Below are positions 41,179 through 50,355 of a stretch of DNA of 64,000 nucleotides, piece after piece. A model generated the notes under the pieces. That model did no database searches and had not been told where the DNA came from. It saw only the letters and a program-made list of their open reading frames with translations. Source of the DNA: an uncultured Clostridia bacterium (GTDB taxonomy: Bacteria > Bacillota > Clostridia > Oscillospirales > Acutalibacteraceae); the NCBI GenBank assembly GCA_944380775.1, contig CALWIP010000032.1, positions 56,579-120,578 on the forward strand. The letters are read 5' to 3'. The number at the start of each line of letters is the position of its first letter. Within the stretch, counting starts at the first letter, position 1. The translations under genes and the position numbers were made by a program.

Positions 41179-44163
41179 ATGCAACCCCCCTGGGATGAAA
41201 TGGAATCCGCCGGAATCCCCGTATACGCCGCGGACCCTTCTACTTACCAATTAGCCTACCTCAACCGCTGCGGGCGGGAACGTTTCGGCGAGCCCGCAGG
41301 GCAGCTTTGCTATGCCCTGCTCTACGGCCGGAGCGGGCCGTGCCCCGGCTGCCCGGCGGCCGGGCGCGCCGCCGCCGTTTGGGACGGAAAGCCCTACTGG
41401 ATCTCCACCGCCCTGCCCTCCTTGCGGGAACAACCACCCGCTACGGCAAGCGCGGCTTTTCTGTTCCGCGAGGCGCTCCTGCGCGAATGCGCCGCGCTCT
41501 CCAGCAGCAAGGACCGTGCGGGCGCGGCGCTGGACGTGCTGCTGTGCCATTTGGAGGACCGTCTTTCCTGCCAGGGGACCTGCCTGCTGGAGGTTTGCGG
41601 CGCGCGCTCGCTGCGGCGGGTCTCGCCCGCCTCCGTCCGCAAGGACGCGGCCGCGGTGGAGCTGCCTGATTCTTCCCGTGTGCGGGCGTGGCGGGAAGCG
41701 CTCTCTGCCGGCAAGCCGGTGTGGGCCGGCAGCGCCGCTGGGGCGGCCGCACAAATTCCCGGCCTTGCAAGCCTTTTGCCCCGCGCGGATTCCCGCCGCC
41801 TGCTGGTGGCGCCGCTCTTTTCCCGCAAAAAGCTCAGCGCCCTCTGGCTGCTCGGCGACCCGCCGGAAAACGCGGCCGGCCTGCTGGAAGAGACCTGCCT
41901 CGCCGTGGGGCAGCTGCTCAGCCCGCTGCTGAAGCTCTACCTTTCCAACCTGCGGCTGGGCAGCATGGGCTACCGCGACCCGACAACCGGCGCGCGGAAT
42001 TTCCACGCGCTGGAGCGGCGCCTCTCCGGGCACACCGCCGGGCAGGCGGCAGGCGCGGTGATGTGCGACATCCTCTGCCTGAACCAGGTGAACGACGCGC
42101 TCGGCCACGACGCCGGGGACCAGTTCCTGCTCAACACCTACCAGCAACTGCACGATGCGTTCCGCGGCTACCCGGTCTACCGTGTGGGCGGGGATGAATT
42201 CCTTGTGCTGTGCGAGGGCGTCCCCGAAGAGGAATTCACCCGCCTGGCCGAAGGGTTCCGCCAAAAGGAAGCCTTTGCCGGGCACCGCTTTTCGCTCGGC
42301 AGCGCCTGGGACGGTTCCGGCGGCAGCCTGTGGGCGCTCATCCGCTGCGCGGCCCGCCGCATGCGCAAAGGCCGGGACGCCTTCCTCCGCGAAGCGCCCC
42401 TCCCCGCGCCGCAGGGCGGCCCCGGGGGCCGTTGGCAGGCGGGCGGCGCGGCGGCGCGGAAACATTCGTCCCGCGCTTTTTTGGAATTCCTCGGCAGCCG
42501 CTGCTTTGACCTGCCAACCTTTTTGCGCTCGCTCTCGAAGCCGGATTCCGCTTCTTATTTTTATTTTGGCGACCTGCAGGAGGACCTCTTCTTCCTCACG
42601 GACCACCTGCGGGACGATTTCTCTTTCCCGGGGAACCTGGTGCACTCCTTTTCGGCGTGCATGCGGGAAAAGGTCTACCTGCCGGACCGCGAACGCTTCG
42701 ACCGCGAGATCGCGCTCCTCCGCGCGGAGGAACGGCAGGAATTCAGCACGCGCTACCGCGTCTACGGCAAATCCGGGCAGCTGTTCTGGGTACACTGCCA
42801 CGGCGCGGTCTGCTGGGAGGGCGGGCAGCCGGTCTTCCTCTCCGGCAGCCTGTTTGTCCGCACCACCGAGGAGGATTCCGACCCGGTGACGGGCTTTTCC
42901 AACACGCGCACGGCGCTCAGCCGCCTCTCCCTGCTGCTGCAAGAGGGCAAGCCGCTCATGGCGGTCGCCTTTGCGCCGCGGGATTTCAGCAACATCAACC
43001 GCATTTTCGGGCGCAAAACGGGCAACGACCTTTTGTATGAGATCTCCAACCGCCTGGTGGGGCAGCTCGGCGGCGAATTCCGCTTTTTCCGCCTAGAGGG
43101 CCTTTGCTTCCTCGCCGTTTCGCAGTCCGCGCTGAACCCGCGCGAACCGGTGCGGATCATCCGCGAGACGGTTGCCGAAGCTTACGCGCGCTTTAACATC
43201 CAGCTGGTATACCCGGCGGCGGTGGGCGTAATCTACGCGCCGCAGGATGTTGCCGCCGCGCAGGAGCTCGTCGACGCCGCGCTTGCCTCCGTGCAGGCCG
43301 CGCGCGAAATGCCGGACCTGGAATATTTCCGCTTTTCCGCCCGCATGGCGGCCGCTTCCCAAGAGGAAGCGGACCTCGCCCTCGCGCTGAACCACAGCAT
43401 CAACCAGGGCTTCCGCGATTTCCGCCTCGTCATCCAGCCGCAGGTGATGGCAAACGAGGAGACGCTCTTCGGCGGGGAGCTGCTGCTCCGCTGGAAGCAC
43501 AACGGCGCAGACGTCCCGGCCGGGCGTTTCATCCCTGTGCTCGAACAGCACGGGCTCATCCTCCCGGTGGGGAAATGGGTCGCGCAGCAGGCGGTGCGGC
43601 TGTGCAAGCGGATCTCGGAGCGCCTGCCGCCGTTCAAGCTTTCCTTTAATGTGAGCGGCTTGCAGCTTTTGGACCCGTCGCTTGCAGAAACGCTGCGGAC
43701 GGAGCTGCGGGAAACCGGCGCGCCGGGGCACAACCTGCTCGCGGAATTGACGGAGACCTATTTCCAAGGGATGTCGGAGCAGCTCTCCGCATTCGTCGGC
43801 CAATGCAAAGAGATGGGTATCTCGCTCGCGCTCGACGATTTCGGCAGCGCGTATTCCGGCCTGCAATTCCTGCTGCGCTACCCGTCGGCGGTCATTAAAC
43901 TGGACCGCGAATTGATGCGGGAGATCACCACTTCTTCCGAGAATGTCAAATTTATGATGAGCCTAGTGTATGCGTGCCACTGCTTTGGGCGGGCGGTGTG
44001 CGCCGAGGGCGTGGAGACCGCCGAGGAGCTGCGCATTGTGCGCCTGACCGGCTGCGACCTCATCCAGGGCTTCTATTTTTACCGCCCCATGGAACTGAGC
44101 GATTTCTTCCGCCGGATGGACGCCGGAGAATGGGACGCGCCCCCCGCGCGGAAAAAAACATAA
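41179..44163 (+). CDS. Cyclic-di-GMP signalling protein with two GGDEF regions and an EAL domain
   Basis: The 994-residue protein starts with a PAS-like domain holding PCPGCP near residues 54-59, then a GAF-like domain (about 100-255). The first GGDEF domain has an intact GGDEF at about 337-341. A second PAS-like region follows (about 440-560). A second GGDEF-like region (from DPVTGFSNTRTAL) lacks the signature. The EAL domain is complete: ELLLRWKH near 766, NVSGLQL, ELTETY, LALDDFGSAYSGL near 884 and IKLDREL, so phosphodiesterase activity is likely. No membrane segment was seen, so it is a soluble sensor. AAGGAG precedes the ATG. The serine hydrolase gene follows after 15 bases. Confidence 0.92.
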   Translation: MQPPWDEMESAGIPVYAADPSTYQLAYLNRCGRERFGEPAGQLCYALLYGRSGPCPGCPAAGRAAAVWDGKPYWISTALPSLREQPPATASAAFLFREALLRECAALSSSKDRAGAALDVLLCHLEDRLSCQGTCLLEVCGARSLRRVSPASVRKDAAAVELPDSSRVRAWREALSAGKPVWAGSAAGAAAQIPGLASLLPRADSRRLLVAPLFSRKKLSALWLLGDPPENAAGLLEETCLAVGQLLSPLLKLYLSNLRLGSMGYRDPTTGARNFHALERRLSGHTAGQAAGAVMCDILCLNQVNDALGHDAGDQFLLNTYQQLHDAFRGYPVYRVGGDEFLVLCEGVPEEEFTRLAEGFRQKEAFAGHRFSLGSAWDGSGGSLWALIRCAARRMRKGRDAFLREAPLPAPQGGPGGRWQAGGAAARKHSSRAFLEFLGSRCFDLPTFLRSLSKPDSASYFYFGDLQEDLFFLTDHLRDDFSFPGNLVHSFSACMREKVYLPDRERFDREIALLRAEERQEFSTRYRVYGKSGQLFWVHCHGAVCWEGGQPVFLSGSLFVRTTEEDSDPVTGFSNTRTALSRLSLLLQEGKPLMAVAFAPRDFSNINRIFGRKTGNDLLYEISNRLVGQLGGEFRFFRLEGLCFLAVSQSALNPREPVRIIRETVAEAYARFNIQLVYPAAVGVIYAPQDVAAAQELVDAALASVQAAREMPDLEYFRFSARMAAASQEEADLALALNHSINQGFRDFRLVIQPQVMANEETLFGGELLLRWKHNGADVPAGRFIPVLEQHGLILPVGKWVAQQAVRLCKRISERLPPFKLSFNVSGLQLLDPSLAETLRTELRETGAPGHNLLAELTETYFQGMSEQLSAFVGQCKEMGISLALDDFGSAYSGLQFLLRYPSAVIKLDRELMREITTSSENVKFMMSLVYACHCFGRAVCAEGVETAEELRIVRLTGCDLIQGFYFYRPMELSDFFRRMDAGEWDAPPARKKT

Positions 44164-44178
44164 AGGAGGTATTTTCGC

Positions 44179-45042
44179 ATGGATTTGCATCCCTTTGAGC
44201 AGGAGGCTGCGCCGCTGGGCGTTTTGGGCCTGAAAATCACGCAGGGCGGGGAACTCCTAGCGCACCGCCTCTGGGACGACGAATGCCGCCGGAACATTTA
44301 CTCTGCGAGCAAGAGCTTCACCGCGCTGGCCGTTGGCTTTGCGTTGCAAGAGGGCCTTTTGACGCTGGAGGAGCCGCTTACGGCCGCGTTCCCGGAGGAA
44401 CTGCCGGGCGAGGTCAACGAAAACCTTGCCGCCGCCACAGTGCGCGACCTGCTCACCATGCGCCTCGGGCAGGCGCAACCGCATTTGATGGGCGCGGAAC
44501 GCCCGCTTTACCGGGAGGAGAACTGGGCGAAGCTCTCGTTTTCGTTCCCGTTTGTGTCCCGGCCGGGCGAGCGCTTTGTCTACAGCAACGTCGGGCCCTA
44601 CCTCGCCGGCCTGCTCGTGCAGCGCCGCGCGGGCATGAGCCTCGTAGACTACCTGACGCCGCGCCTGTTCCGGCCGCTCGGCATCCCGCGGCCCACCTGG
44701 GAGACGGACCCGCTCGGCAACACATTCGGCGCGGGCGGCCTCTTCCTCACGCTCTCGGAGCTGCACCGGTTCGGCCTGTTCTGCTTGCAGCGCGGCCGCT
44801 GGGAGGGCGCGCAGCTGCTGGACCCCGCGTGGATTGACGCGTGCTCCCGCCCGCAGGACGGCCCCGGCTACGGCTACCTGTTCTGGATGGGCGACGCAGG
44901 CTCTTACCGCGCAGATGGGAAATATTCCCAGCTCGCCATCGTCCTGCCGGGGCGGGACGCCGCCGTGACCGTGGTGGCCGAATGCCGCCGCCAGGAGGAT
45001 TTGCTCGCGCTGCTCTCCCGCGAGATCTTCCCCCAATTGTGA
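44179..45042 (+). CDS. Serine beta-lactamase-fold hydrolase
   Basis: The 287-residue protein belongs to the class C beta-lactamase/penicillin-binding-like family (Beta-lactamase domain). The nucleophile motif SxxK is SASK at 42-45, and the YxN motif is YSN in RFVYSNVGPYLAG near 138. There is no signal peptide or membrane anchor, so it is cytoplasmic and unlikely to be a resistance enzyme; an esterase or peptidase role is more probable. It lies 15 bases after the GGDEF-EAL gene with AAAGGAGG as ribosome site and is probably co-transcribed. Confidence 0.88.
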   Translation: MDLHPFEQEAAPLGVLGLKITQGGELLAHRLWDDECRRNIYSASKSFTALAVGFALQEGLLTLEEPLTAAFPEELPGEVNENLAAATVRDLLTMRLGQAQPHLMGAERPLYREENWAKLSFSFPFVSRPGERFVYSNVGPYLAGLLVQRRAGMSLVDYLTPRLFRPLGIPRPTWETDPLGNTFGAGGLFLTLSELHRFGLFCLQRGRWEGAQLLDPAWIDACSRPQDGPGYGYLFWMGDAGSYRADGKYSQLAIVLPGRDAAVTVVAECRRQEDLLALLSREIFPQL

Positions 45043-45053
45043 CGCCTTCCCCC

Positions 45054-45093
45054 GCGCGCCGTGCTGGAAAACCCCGGTGCGGCGCGCTTTTTT
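45054..45093 (+). terminator. Terminator after the serine hydrolase gene
   Basis: GCGCGCCG (45054-45061) pairs with CGGCGCGC (45080-45087), followed by six T. The loop has further partial pairing. Confidence 0.82.
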
Positions 45094-45202
45094 GCGCCCA
45101 TTGGCCTTAACAATTTCTTTACGAAAGCAAAACCTTCGTCACGATTTCTTCATATTTTCCTGGCACTTTCGTCATAGGTATTGGTGTTTTTCATAAAAAG
45201 TC

Positions 45203-45231
45203 TTGACTTTTTTGCAGCTCCTCTATATAAT
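45203..45231 (+). promoter_or_regulatory. Sigma-A promoter of the LacI-type gene
   Basis: TTGACT (45203-45208) and TATAAT (45226-45231) are 17 bp apart. The predicted start near 45238 is followed at once by the operator. Confidence 0.85.
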
Positions 45232-45248
45232 CAAGAATAGAAATCGAC

Positions 45249-45260
45249 TGAAACGTTTCA
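45249..45260. promoter_or_regulatory. LacI-type operator, perfect 12-bp palindrome
   Basis: TGAAACGTTTCA has the central CG typical of LacI/GalR operators. A further half-site, CGTTTCA, follows at 45264-45269. It lies about 11 bases into the transcript, so it fits self-repression. Confidence 0.82.
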
Positions 45261-45287
45261 TTCGTTTCAAGAAAGGATCTTCCGGTC

Positions 45288-46328
45288 ATGGCCACCATTA
45301 AAGAAATCGCCGAGCTGGCCGGTGTATCCACCACAACCGTCTCGTACGCGCTCAACCGCTCCGGTTCCGTCAGTGAGAGCACCCGCCGGAAGATTCTCCG
45401 CATTGTGGAGGAAATCGGCTACCAACCGAACAAGACCGCCGTGAGCCTGCGCACGAGCAAGACCCGCACCATTGGCGTCGTCGCCGAGGACCTCACCGTT
45501 TTTGTGACGCCGGAGATCGTCGACGGCATTTGTGAATACGCCGAACAAGCCGGGTACCATATCATCCTTGACAACCTCCGGGTTTTCCACAAGGTTGGCA
45601 ATTCCTTCCAGGCGCTCTCCCATTATCACGACGAGATCCGCCAGTTGACGGACGCCACCCTGCACGACACGGTGGACGGCATCCTTTACGTTGGCATCCA
45701 CTGCCGGGACGTAGCGGAGATTGTCTCCAGTTTTGAGCGCCCTGTCGCGTGCATCTACTGCTATTCCTCTTCTGCAAACGCGTACAGCTTTTTTGTAGAC
45801 GACGAAACGGCTGCCTTCCAGGCGACGGAGCACCTCATCCGCCTCGGGCACCGGCGCATTGCCGTGCTCACCGGGCCGGTGGATTCGCTACCGTCCCAGA
45901 GCCGCCTGCGCGGCTACCAAAAAGCGATTTTGCAAAACGACATCGTCATTAACCCGCACTACTTCCAGGTGGGCGACTGGAGCCAGGAATCTGGCTATGA
46001 GCTTGCGAAACGCCTGTTTTCGCTGCGCAGCCACCCCACCGCCGTGTTTTCCCTAAACGACTACATGGCGTTCGGCGTGTTGCAGGCCGCCAAAGAGGCC
46101 GGCCTCTCCGTCCCGGAAGATGTTTCGGTCATCGGCTTTGACAACCAGCCCGTGAGCCGTTACTGCACCCCGGCGCTTTCCACTCTCGCGCCGCCGCTGC
46201 GTGAGCTGGGCAGCGGCGCGGCCGCTTCGCTCATCGCCCTGCTGGAGGGCAGGGCCGTCCCCCGCAAAGGGAAGGCGTTTGCCTGCCAATATGTGGAGCG
46301 GCAGTCTGTTGCGAAAGCGCGCCGTTAG
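45288..46328 (+). CDS. LacI-family transcriptional regulator of the carbohydrate locus
   Basis: The 346-residue protein has the LacI headpiece at 1-50 (TIKEIAELAGVSTTTVSYAL with the usual hinge region) and a periplasmic-binding-like sugar domain (TRTIGVVAEDL, GHRRIAVLTGP, VSVIGFDNQPVSRYCTPALS in parts). It has its own promoter with an operator in the leader and is followed by an importer on the same strand. A variant operator upstream of the importer suggests it controls uptake. The inducing sugar is unknown; the downstream enzymes suggest arabinose- or xylose-containing oligosaccharides. Confidence 0.95.
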   Translation: MATIKEIAELAGVSTTTVSYALNRSGSVSESTRRKILRIVEEIGYQPNKTAVSLRTSKTRTIGVVAEDLTVFVTPEIVDGICEYAEQAGYHIILDNLRVFHKVGNSFQALSHYHDEIRQLTDATLHDTVDGILYVGIHCRDVAEIVSSFERPVACIYCYSSSANAYSFFVDDETAAFQATEHLIRLGHRRIAVLTGPVDSLPSQSRLRGYQKAILQNDIVINPHYFQVGDWSQESGYELAKRLFSLRSHPTAVFSLNDYMAFGVLQAAKEAGLSVPEDVSVIGFDNQPVSRYCTPALSTLAPPLRELGSGAAASLIALLEGRAVPRKGKAFACQYVERQSVAKARR

Positions 46329-46344
46329 CGGCGCTTTTCCTAAG

Positions 46345-46356
46345 TGAATCGTTTCA
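46345..46356. promoter_or_regulatory. Second LacI-type operator, upstream of the importer
   Basis: TGAATCGTTTCA differs from the 45249 operator at one base. A weaker relative, TAAATCGTTCCA, is at 46423-46434. Both lie between the regulator and the solute-binding protein gene, upstream of the candidate promoter at 46457. Confidence 0.6.
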
Positions 46357-46456
46357 GCAAGTTTTCCCCATTTCTTTTCGGGCAACCCGCCTGTTTTTTG
46401 ATGAAATTGGACGAAGCTCAGCTAAATCGTTCCACTTCTTTCTGGATGAAAATGGC

Positions 46457-46484
46457 TTGAAACCGCGAAGCCTTTTCATAAAAT
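46457..46484 (+). promoter_or_regulatory. Candidate promoter of the importer operon
   Basis: TTGAAA (46457-46462) and TAAAAT (46479-46484) are 16 bp apart, close to the start codon at 46512. It is plausible but weaker than others in the window. Confidence 0.5.
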
Positions 46485-46511
46485 AATTTTCCTTTGGAAA
46501 GGAGAAGTTCA

Positions 46512-48344
46512 ATGAAAAAGACACATTGGCACCGGCTGCTTTCGTTGCTGCTGGCTGGCGCGCTGACGTTCTCGTTGGTTGCGTGCTCCGGCGGCGAAGG
46601 CGGTGAAGAGTCTACGGGAGGAGACACCACCACCAGCGGCACGGAATCCACGGGCGGCGAAGGCGGGGAAGAAACCCCTGCCAGCGACCTCGTAGCTCCG
46701 TCTGAGACGGTTGGCGAAGTCAACGAGTGGGGTTACGACCCGACCGTTGAAACCCTGGAGATCGACGTCTATGCCGGCATAGGCGACCAGTCCACCTTTG
46801 AACTCGACGAAGAAGGCGGCAAGGCTGTTATGGACCAGTGGCTCCTGGACAACCTGAACGTCGTCATCAACCAGACCTATTCCAGCAACGACACCACGGA
46901 ACAGCTCAACATGATGCTGGCTTCCAACGACTACCCGGCCGTCCTGACGAACGTGCCTGACACGATGGCGAACACCTTCGCCGCGCAGGGCCGCGCGATC
47001 AACCTGACCGGCTATGTCGAGGAGTACGGCGACAACATCACCCGCCGCATGGGCGACTACCTGAACATGCTGCGCGACGCGGATGGCCAGCTGTACAAGC
47101 TTGCTACCCTGTGGGGCTCCACCCCGAACGTTGCGGGTTATGACTTCGGTATCCGCTATGACTACTGGCTTGAGCTGGGCGAGGATGAGATTTACGAGAC
47201 CCCGGAAGAGTACTATGAGACCCTGAAGGCGGTTATCGCGAATCACCCGACCAACGACAACGGCGACAAGACCTACGGCGTGACCGGCACCAACGCGAGC
47301 GGTGACCAGGGCATGACGATGATGAATGCGATGCTCGGCGCGTACGGCTTTGTGAGCGGTTACAAAGTTGGCGACGACGGCTCCTTCACCCACTGGGTCA
47401 ACACCGAGGAAGGCCGCGAGGCTGCCCTGCTGCTGAACAAGATGTACCGTGAAGGCCTCATCGACCCCGACTATCTGAACACCACCTATGAAGACTACAT
47501 CACCAAGCTGACCACCGGCCAGGTCATTGGTAACCTGGGCACCTGGTGGTACGCGTGGACGGGCGGCCATGAGACCTGGTCCGTCTCCGAAGGCGATGCA
47601 TACGACATCAACAAGCGCTTCATGAACGTTTCCTGCCATGCGCCGGATGTCGCGATGGAAGACACCACCCTGCTGACCAGCAACTTCCTCGGCTCCTATC
47701 GTTGCGTTGTCACCGATAAGTGCGAGAACCCGGCGGATATCATGCGTTATCTGAACTGGGAAAACAGCGAGCTGGGCAACATGATCGTCGGTTGGGGCGC
47801 TCCGTCGGAGACCAACAACTGGAACATCGACGCGGACGGCAACTGGATCGTCAGCGACGACATCATGAACGTTAGCCAGAAGAACCTGTACTACCACCTG
47901 ACCAAGGAACAGAACGGCGGCATGCTGTATGTTCTGTCCGCTGCCGGCGGCTGGCTGAAGGACGACGACCTGAGCGACTTCGACAAGATCGACCCGCGCG
48001 TCGACCGTGTGTCTATCTACGACTACTGGCCGGTTGATCCGGAGACGGGCGCGTTCTCTGACGAAGGCGTGAACATCTGCTGGATGAACTACACGGCCCC
48101 GGCGTTTGACACGACGCTCTACTCGGTCACCTTCGACCCGAACGAGCCGATCAGCCAGACGAACCAGACCGTTACGGACACCATCTCCACCTATCTGGCG
48201 AATATCGTCACTGCGAGCAGCGAGGAAGCCGCTTCTGCCGCCTTTGACGAGGCTGCCGCTTCTCTGGGCTCCCTCGGCATTGCCGATCTGGAAGCGTTCT
48301 ACGCGGAATCTTACGCGGCGAACTCTGAGCAGATGGCTGGCTAA
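46512..48344 (+). CDS. Carbohydrate ABC transporter solute-binding lipoprotein (LplA-type)
   Basis: This extracellular binding protein delivers an oligosaccharide to the permeases that follow. The 610-residue precursor has a lipoprotein signal ending in the lipobox LVAC (Cys near residue 25), then a Gly/Ser/Thr/Glu-rich linker of about 30 residues. The mature part has the type 2 binding-protein fold (for example LNVVINQTYSSNDTTEQLNM (20) and TYGVTGTNASGDQGMTMMN). The codon choice looks strongly optimised, as expected for the most abundant part of an importer. ATG at 46512 follows AAAGGAG. A stable hairpin separates it from the permeases. Confidence 0.92.
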   Translation: MKKTHWHRLLSLLLAGALTFSLVACSGGEGGEESTGGDTTTSGTESTGGEGGEETPASDLVAPSETVGEVNEWGYDPTVETLEIDVYAGIGDQSTFELDEEGGKAVMDQWLLDNLNVVINQTYSSNDTTEQLNMMLASNDYPAVLTNVPDTMANTFAAQGRAINLTGYVEEYGDNITRRMGDYLNMLRDADGQLYKLATLWGSTPNVAGYDFGIRYDYWLELGEDEIYETPEEYYETLKAVIANHPTNDNGDKTYGVTGTNASGDQGMTMMNAMLGAYGFVSGYKVGDDGSFTHWVNTEEGREAALLLNKMYREGLIDPDYLNTTYEDYITKLTTGQVIGNLGTWWYAWTGGHETWSVSEGDAYDINKRFMNVSCHAPDVAMEDTTLLTSNFLGSYRCVVTDKCENPADIMRYLNWENSELGNMIVGWGAPSETNNWNIDADGNWIVSDDIMNVSQKNLYYHLTKEQNGGMLYVLSAAGGWLKDDDLSDFDKIDPRVDRVSIYDYWPVDPETGAFSDEGVNICWMNYTAPAFDTTLYSVTFDPNEPISQTNQTVTDTISTYLANIVTASSEEAASAAFDEAAASLGSLGIADLEAFYAESYAANSEQMAG

Positions 48345-48410
48345 TTCCCTGTTGGCCCCTGGCGCCGGACGTTAGCTTTCCGGCGGCAGTAAACCGATCC
48401 CTGCAAACGG

Positions 48411-48440
48411 CGTGGGGGAGAGGACTCCCTCTCCCCCACG
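48411..48440 (+). other. Intercistronic hairpin after the solute-binding protein gene
   Basis: A perfect 12-bp stem (48411-48422 with 48429-48440) has a 6-base loop and only TTT after it. It probably protects the upstream message or partly terminates, so that the binding protein is made in excess over the permeases. Confidence 0.65.
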
Positions 48441-48474
48441 TTTCGCAGGCGTTTGTAAAGTGAGGGTATCTGCC

Positions 48475-49422
48475 ATGAGTAAAACTTCTGCCCCTGCGGC
48501 GCCCAAAACCGGGCACGCCCGGATCTTGGGCCGCCTGAAGCGCGAACGCAGCCTGTGGGCGATCAGCGCCGTAGCGCTGGTGTGGGTCGCGATCTTCTGC
48601 TATGGCCCCCTTTACGGGCTTCTGTATTCGTTTTTTGACTACCGTCCCGGCCTGAACCTCTGGGACTGCGAATTTGTCGGCCTGAAGTATTTCCAGGAAT
48701 TCTTCCTGCTGCCGGACTTTACGAAGATCCTGCGCAACACGCTGGTCATCAGCGGTTTGAACCTGACCATCGTCTTCATTGCGCCGGTCATCTTTGCCCT
48801 GCTGCTCAACGAGCTGCATCACTCCGGCTTTAAGCGCACGGTCCAGACCATTTCGTACCTGCCGTACTTCGTTTCGATGGTCGTTGTGGCCAGCATTATG
48901 AACACGCTGCTCTCCAGCAACGGCACCATCAACGAGCTCCTCATGGCGCTCGGCTTCATTGAGTCGCCCATCGCGTTCCTCAATGAGCCGGACCTCTTCT
49001 GGGGCATCATGACGGTCACCAACATCTGGAAGGGCATCGGCTGGTCCGCCATCATCTACATCTCCGCCATCACCGGCGTAGACGGTGAACTGTACCAGGC
49101 GGGCGCCGTAGACGGCCTCGGCCGCTTCGGCATGGTGTGGCACATCACCATCCCGGGCATCCTGCCCACCGTGGTGCTGCTGTTCATCCTCGGCGTCGGC
49201 AACCTGCTCAACACCGGTTATGAATACCAGCTGCTCCTCGGCACCCCGATGACCCGCGATGTGTACGAGGTCATCGACACCTACGTTTACCGTTACGGCG
49301 TCCAGATGGGCCGCTACCCGTTTGCAACGGCGGTCGGCCTGATCAAGTCCGTCATCGGCTTCATTCTGGTGATCCTGTCGAACCTGGCGTCCCGCAAGGT
49401 CACCGGCATGTCGATCATGTAA
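48475..49422 (+). CDS. Carbohydrate ABC transporter permease (LplB-type)
   Basis: The 315-residue permease has six membrane segments, and the EAA loop is seen in ELYQAGAVDGLGRFGMVWHI, which contacts the ATPase. It belongs to the LplB/YteP branch that imports polysaccharide fragments. ATG at 48475 (MSKTSAPAAP) has GTGAGGG upstream; the longer frame runs into the hairpin. It is followed by the second permease 15 bases later. No ATPase gene is in the operon; a shared ATPase such as MsmX is probably used, as in Bacillus. Confidence 0.94.
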   Translation: MSKTSAPAAPKTGHARILGRLKRERSLWAISAVALVWVAIFCYGPLYGLLYSFFDYRPGLNLWDCEFVGLKYFQEFFLLPDFTKILRNTLVISGLNLTIVFIAPVIFALLLNELHHSGFKRTVQTISYLPYFVSMVVVASIMNTLLSSNGTINELLMALGFIESPIAFLNEPDLFWGIMTVTNIWKGIGWSAIIYISAITGVDGELYQAGAVDGLGRFGMVWHITIPGILPTVVLLFILGVGNLLNTGYEYQLLLGTPMTRDVYEVIDTYVYRYGVQMGRYPFATAVGLIKSVIGFILVILSNLASRKVTGMSIM

Positions 49423-49437
49423 GGGGAGGTGGCGTAA

Positions 49438-50355
49438 ATGAAAACCAAAGAAAAGGCTCATCTTGCCCCTTATCAAAAGCCGACCTTCAGCGGCCGCGTT
49501 TTTGACGTGATCAACATTGTTTTCATGCTCGTGTTTGCGTTCTGCATGCTGTACCCGTTCTGGAACCAGCTTGTCATTTCGCTCAACGAGGGCACCGACA
49601 CCAACTACGGCGGGCTGTACTTCTGGCCCCGCCAGTGGACCTTGGCAAACTACGCCTACATTTTCGAAAAAGGCAACCTGGGCAAGGGCGCTCTGATTTC
49701 CGTGCTGCGCGTTGTCGTCGGCACGTCTACCACGCTCTTCTGCTCCGGCCTGCTGGCCTATGTCACCACGGTACGCGGCTTCTCCGGCCGGCGTTTCATG
49801 CGCATCGTCTACCTCATCACGATGTATTTCGGCGGCGGCATGATCCCGACCTACCTGTTGATGGTCAACCTCGGTTTGCTCAACACCTTCACCGTGTACT
49901 GGCTGCCCGGCCTGTTCAGCGCGTATTACATGATGCTCATCGCGTCGTATATTTACGGGCTGCCGGAATCCCTGATGGAATCTGCGCGGATTGACGGCGC
50001 AGGCGAAATGAGGATTTATTTCCAGATCATCTTGCCGCTCTGCGTCCCGGTTCTGGCCGCCATTGGCATCATGGCTGCGGTTGGCCACTGGAACAGCTGG
50101 TTCGACGTCATGGTGTACAACCCGAAGGGCGAGTGGGATACGCTGCAGGCGTACCTGCGCCGCATCCTGACGGAGGCTACCATGGCCAGCCAGCTCCTGA
50201 ACGACCAGCAGCAGCAGGAAGCGATGCGGAAGCTGACCACGTCTTCCATCCGCGCCGCGACCACGATGGTCGTCACGATCCCGATTGTCTGCGTGTACCC
50301 GTTCTTCCAGCGGTACTTCATCAGCGGCATGACCATCGGCGCCGTCAAGGGCTGA
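49438..50355 (+). CDS. Carbohydrate ABC transporter permease (LplC/YtcP-type)
   Basis: The 305-residue second permease has six membrane segments. The EAA loop is SLMESARIDGAGEMRIYFQI. N-terminal FMLVFAFCMLYPFWNQLVIS (20) and C-terminal QRYFISGMTIGAVKG are typical of this branch. GGGGAGGTGGCG is the ribosome site. With the LplB-type partner it forms the membrane channel for the binding protein encoded upstream. Confidence 0.94.
   Translation: MKTKEKAHLAPYQKPTFSGRVFDVINIVFMLVFAFCMLYPFWNQLVISLNEGTDTNYGGLYFWPRQWTLANYAYIFEKGNLGKGALISVLRVVVGTSTTLFCSGLLAYVTTVRGFSGRRFMRIVYLITMYFGGGMIPTYLLMVNLGLLNTFTVYWLPGLFSAYYMMLIASYIYGLPESLMESARIDGAGEMRIYFQIILPLCVPVLAAIGIMAAVGHWNSWFDVMVYNPKGEWDTLQAYLRRILTEATMASQLLNDQQQQEAMRKLTTSSIRAATTMVVTIPIVCVYPFFQRYFISGMTIGAVKG

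Noticed and set aside
44179..45042. Antibiotic resistance beta-lactamase
   Set aside because: The protein has SxxK and YxN motifs but no signal peptide or other export feature, so a periplasmic or surface resistance role is unlikely.
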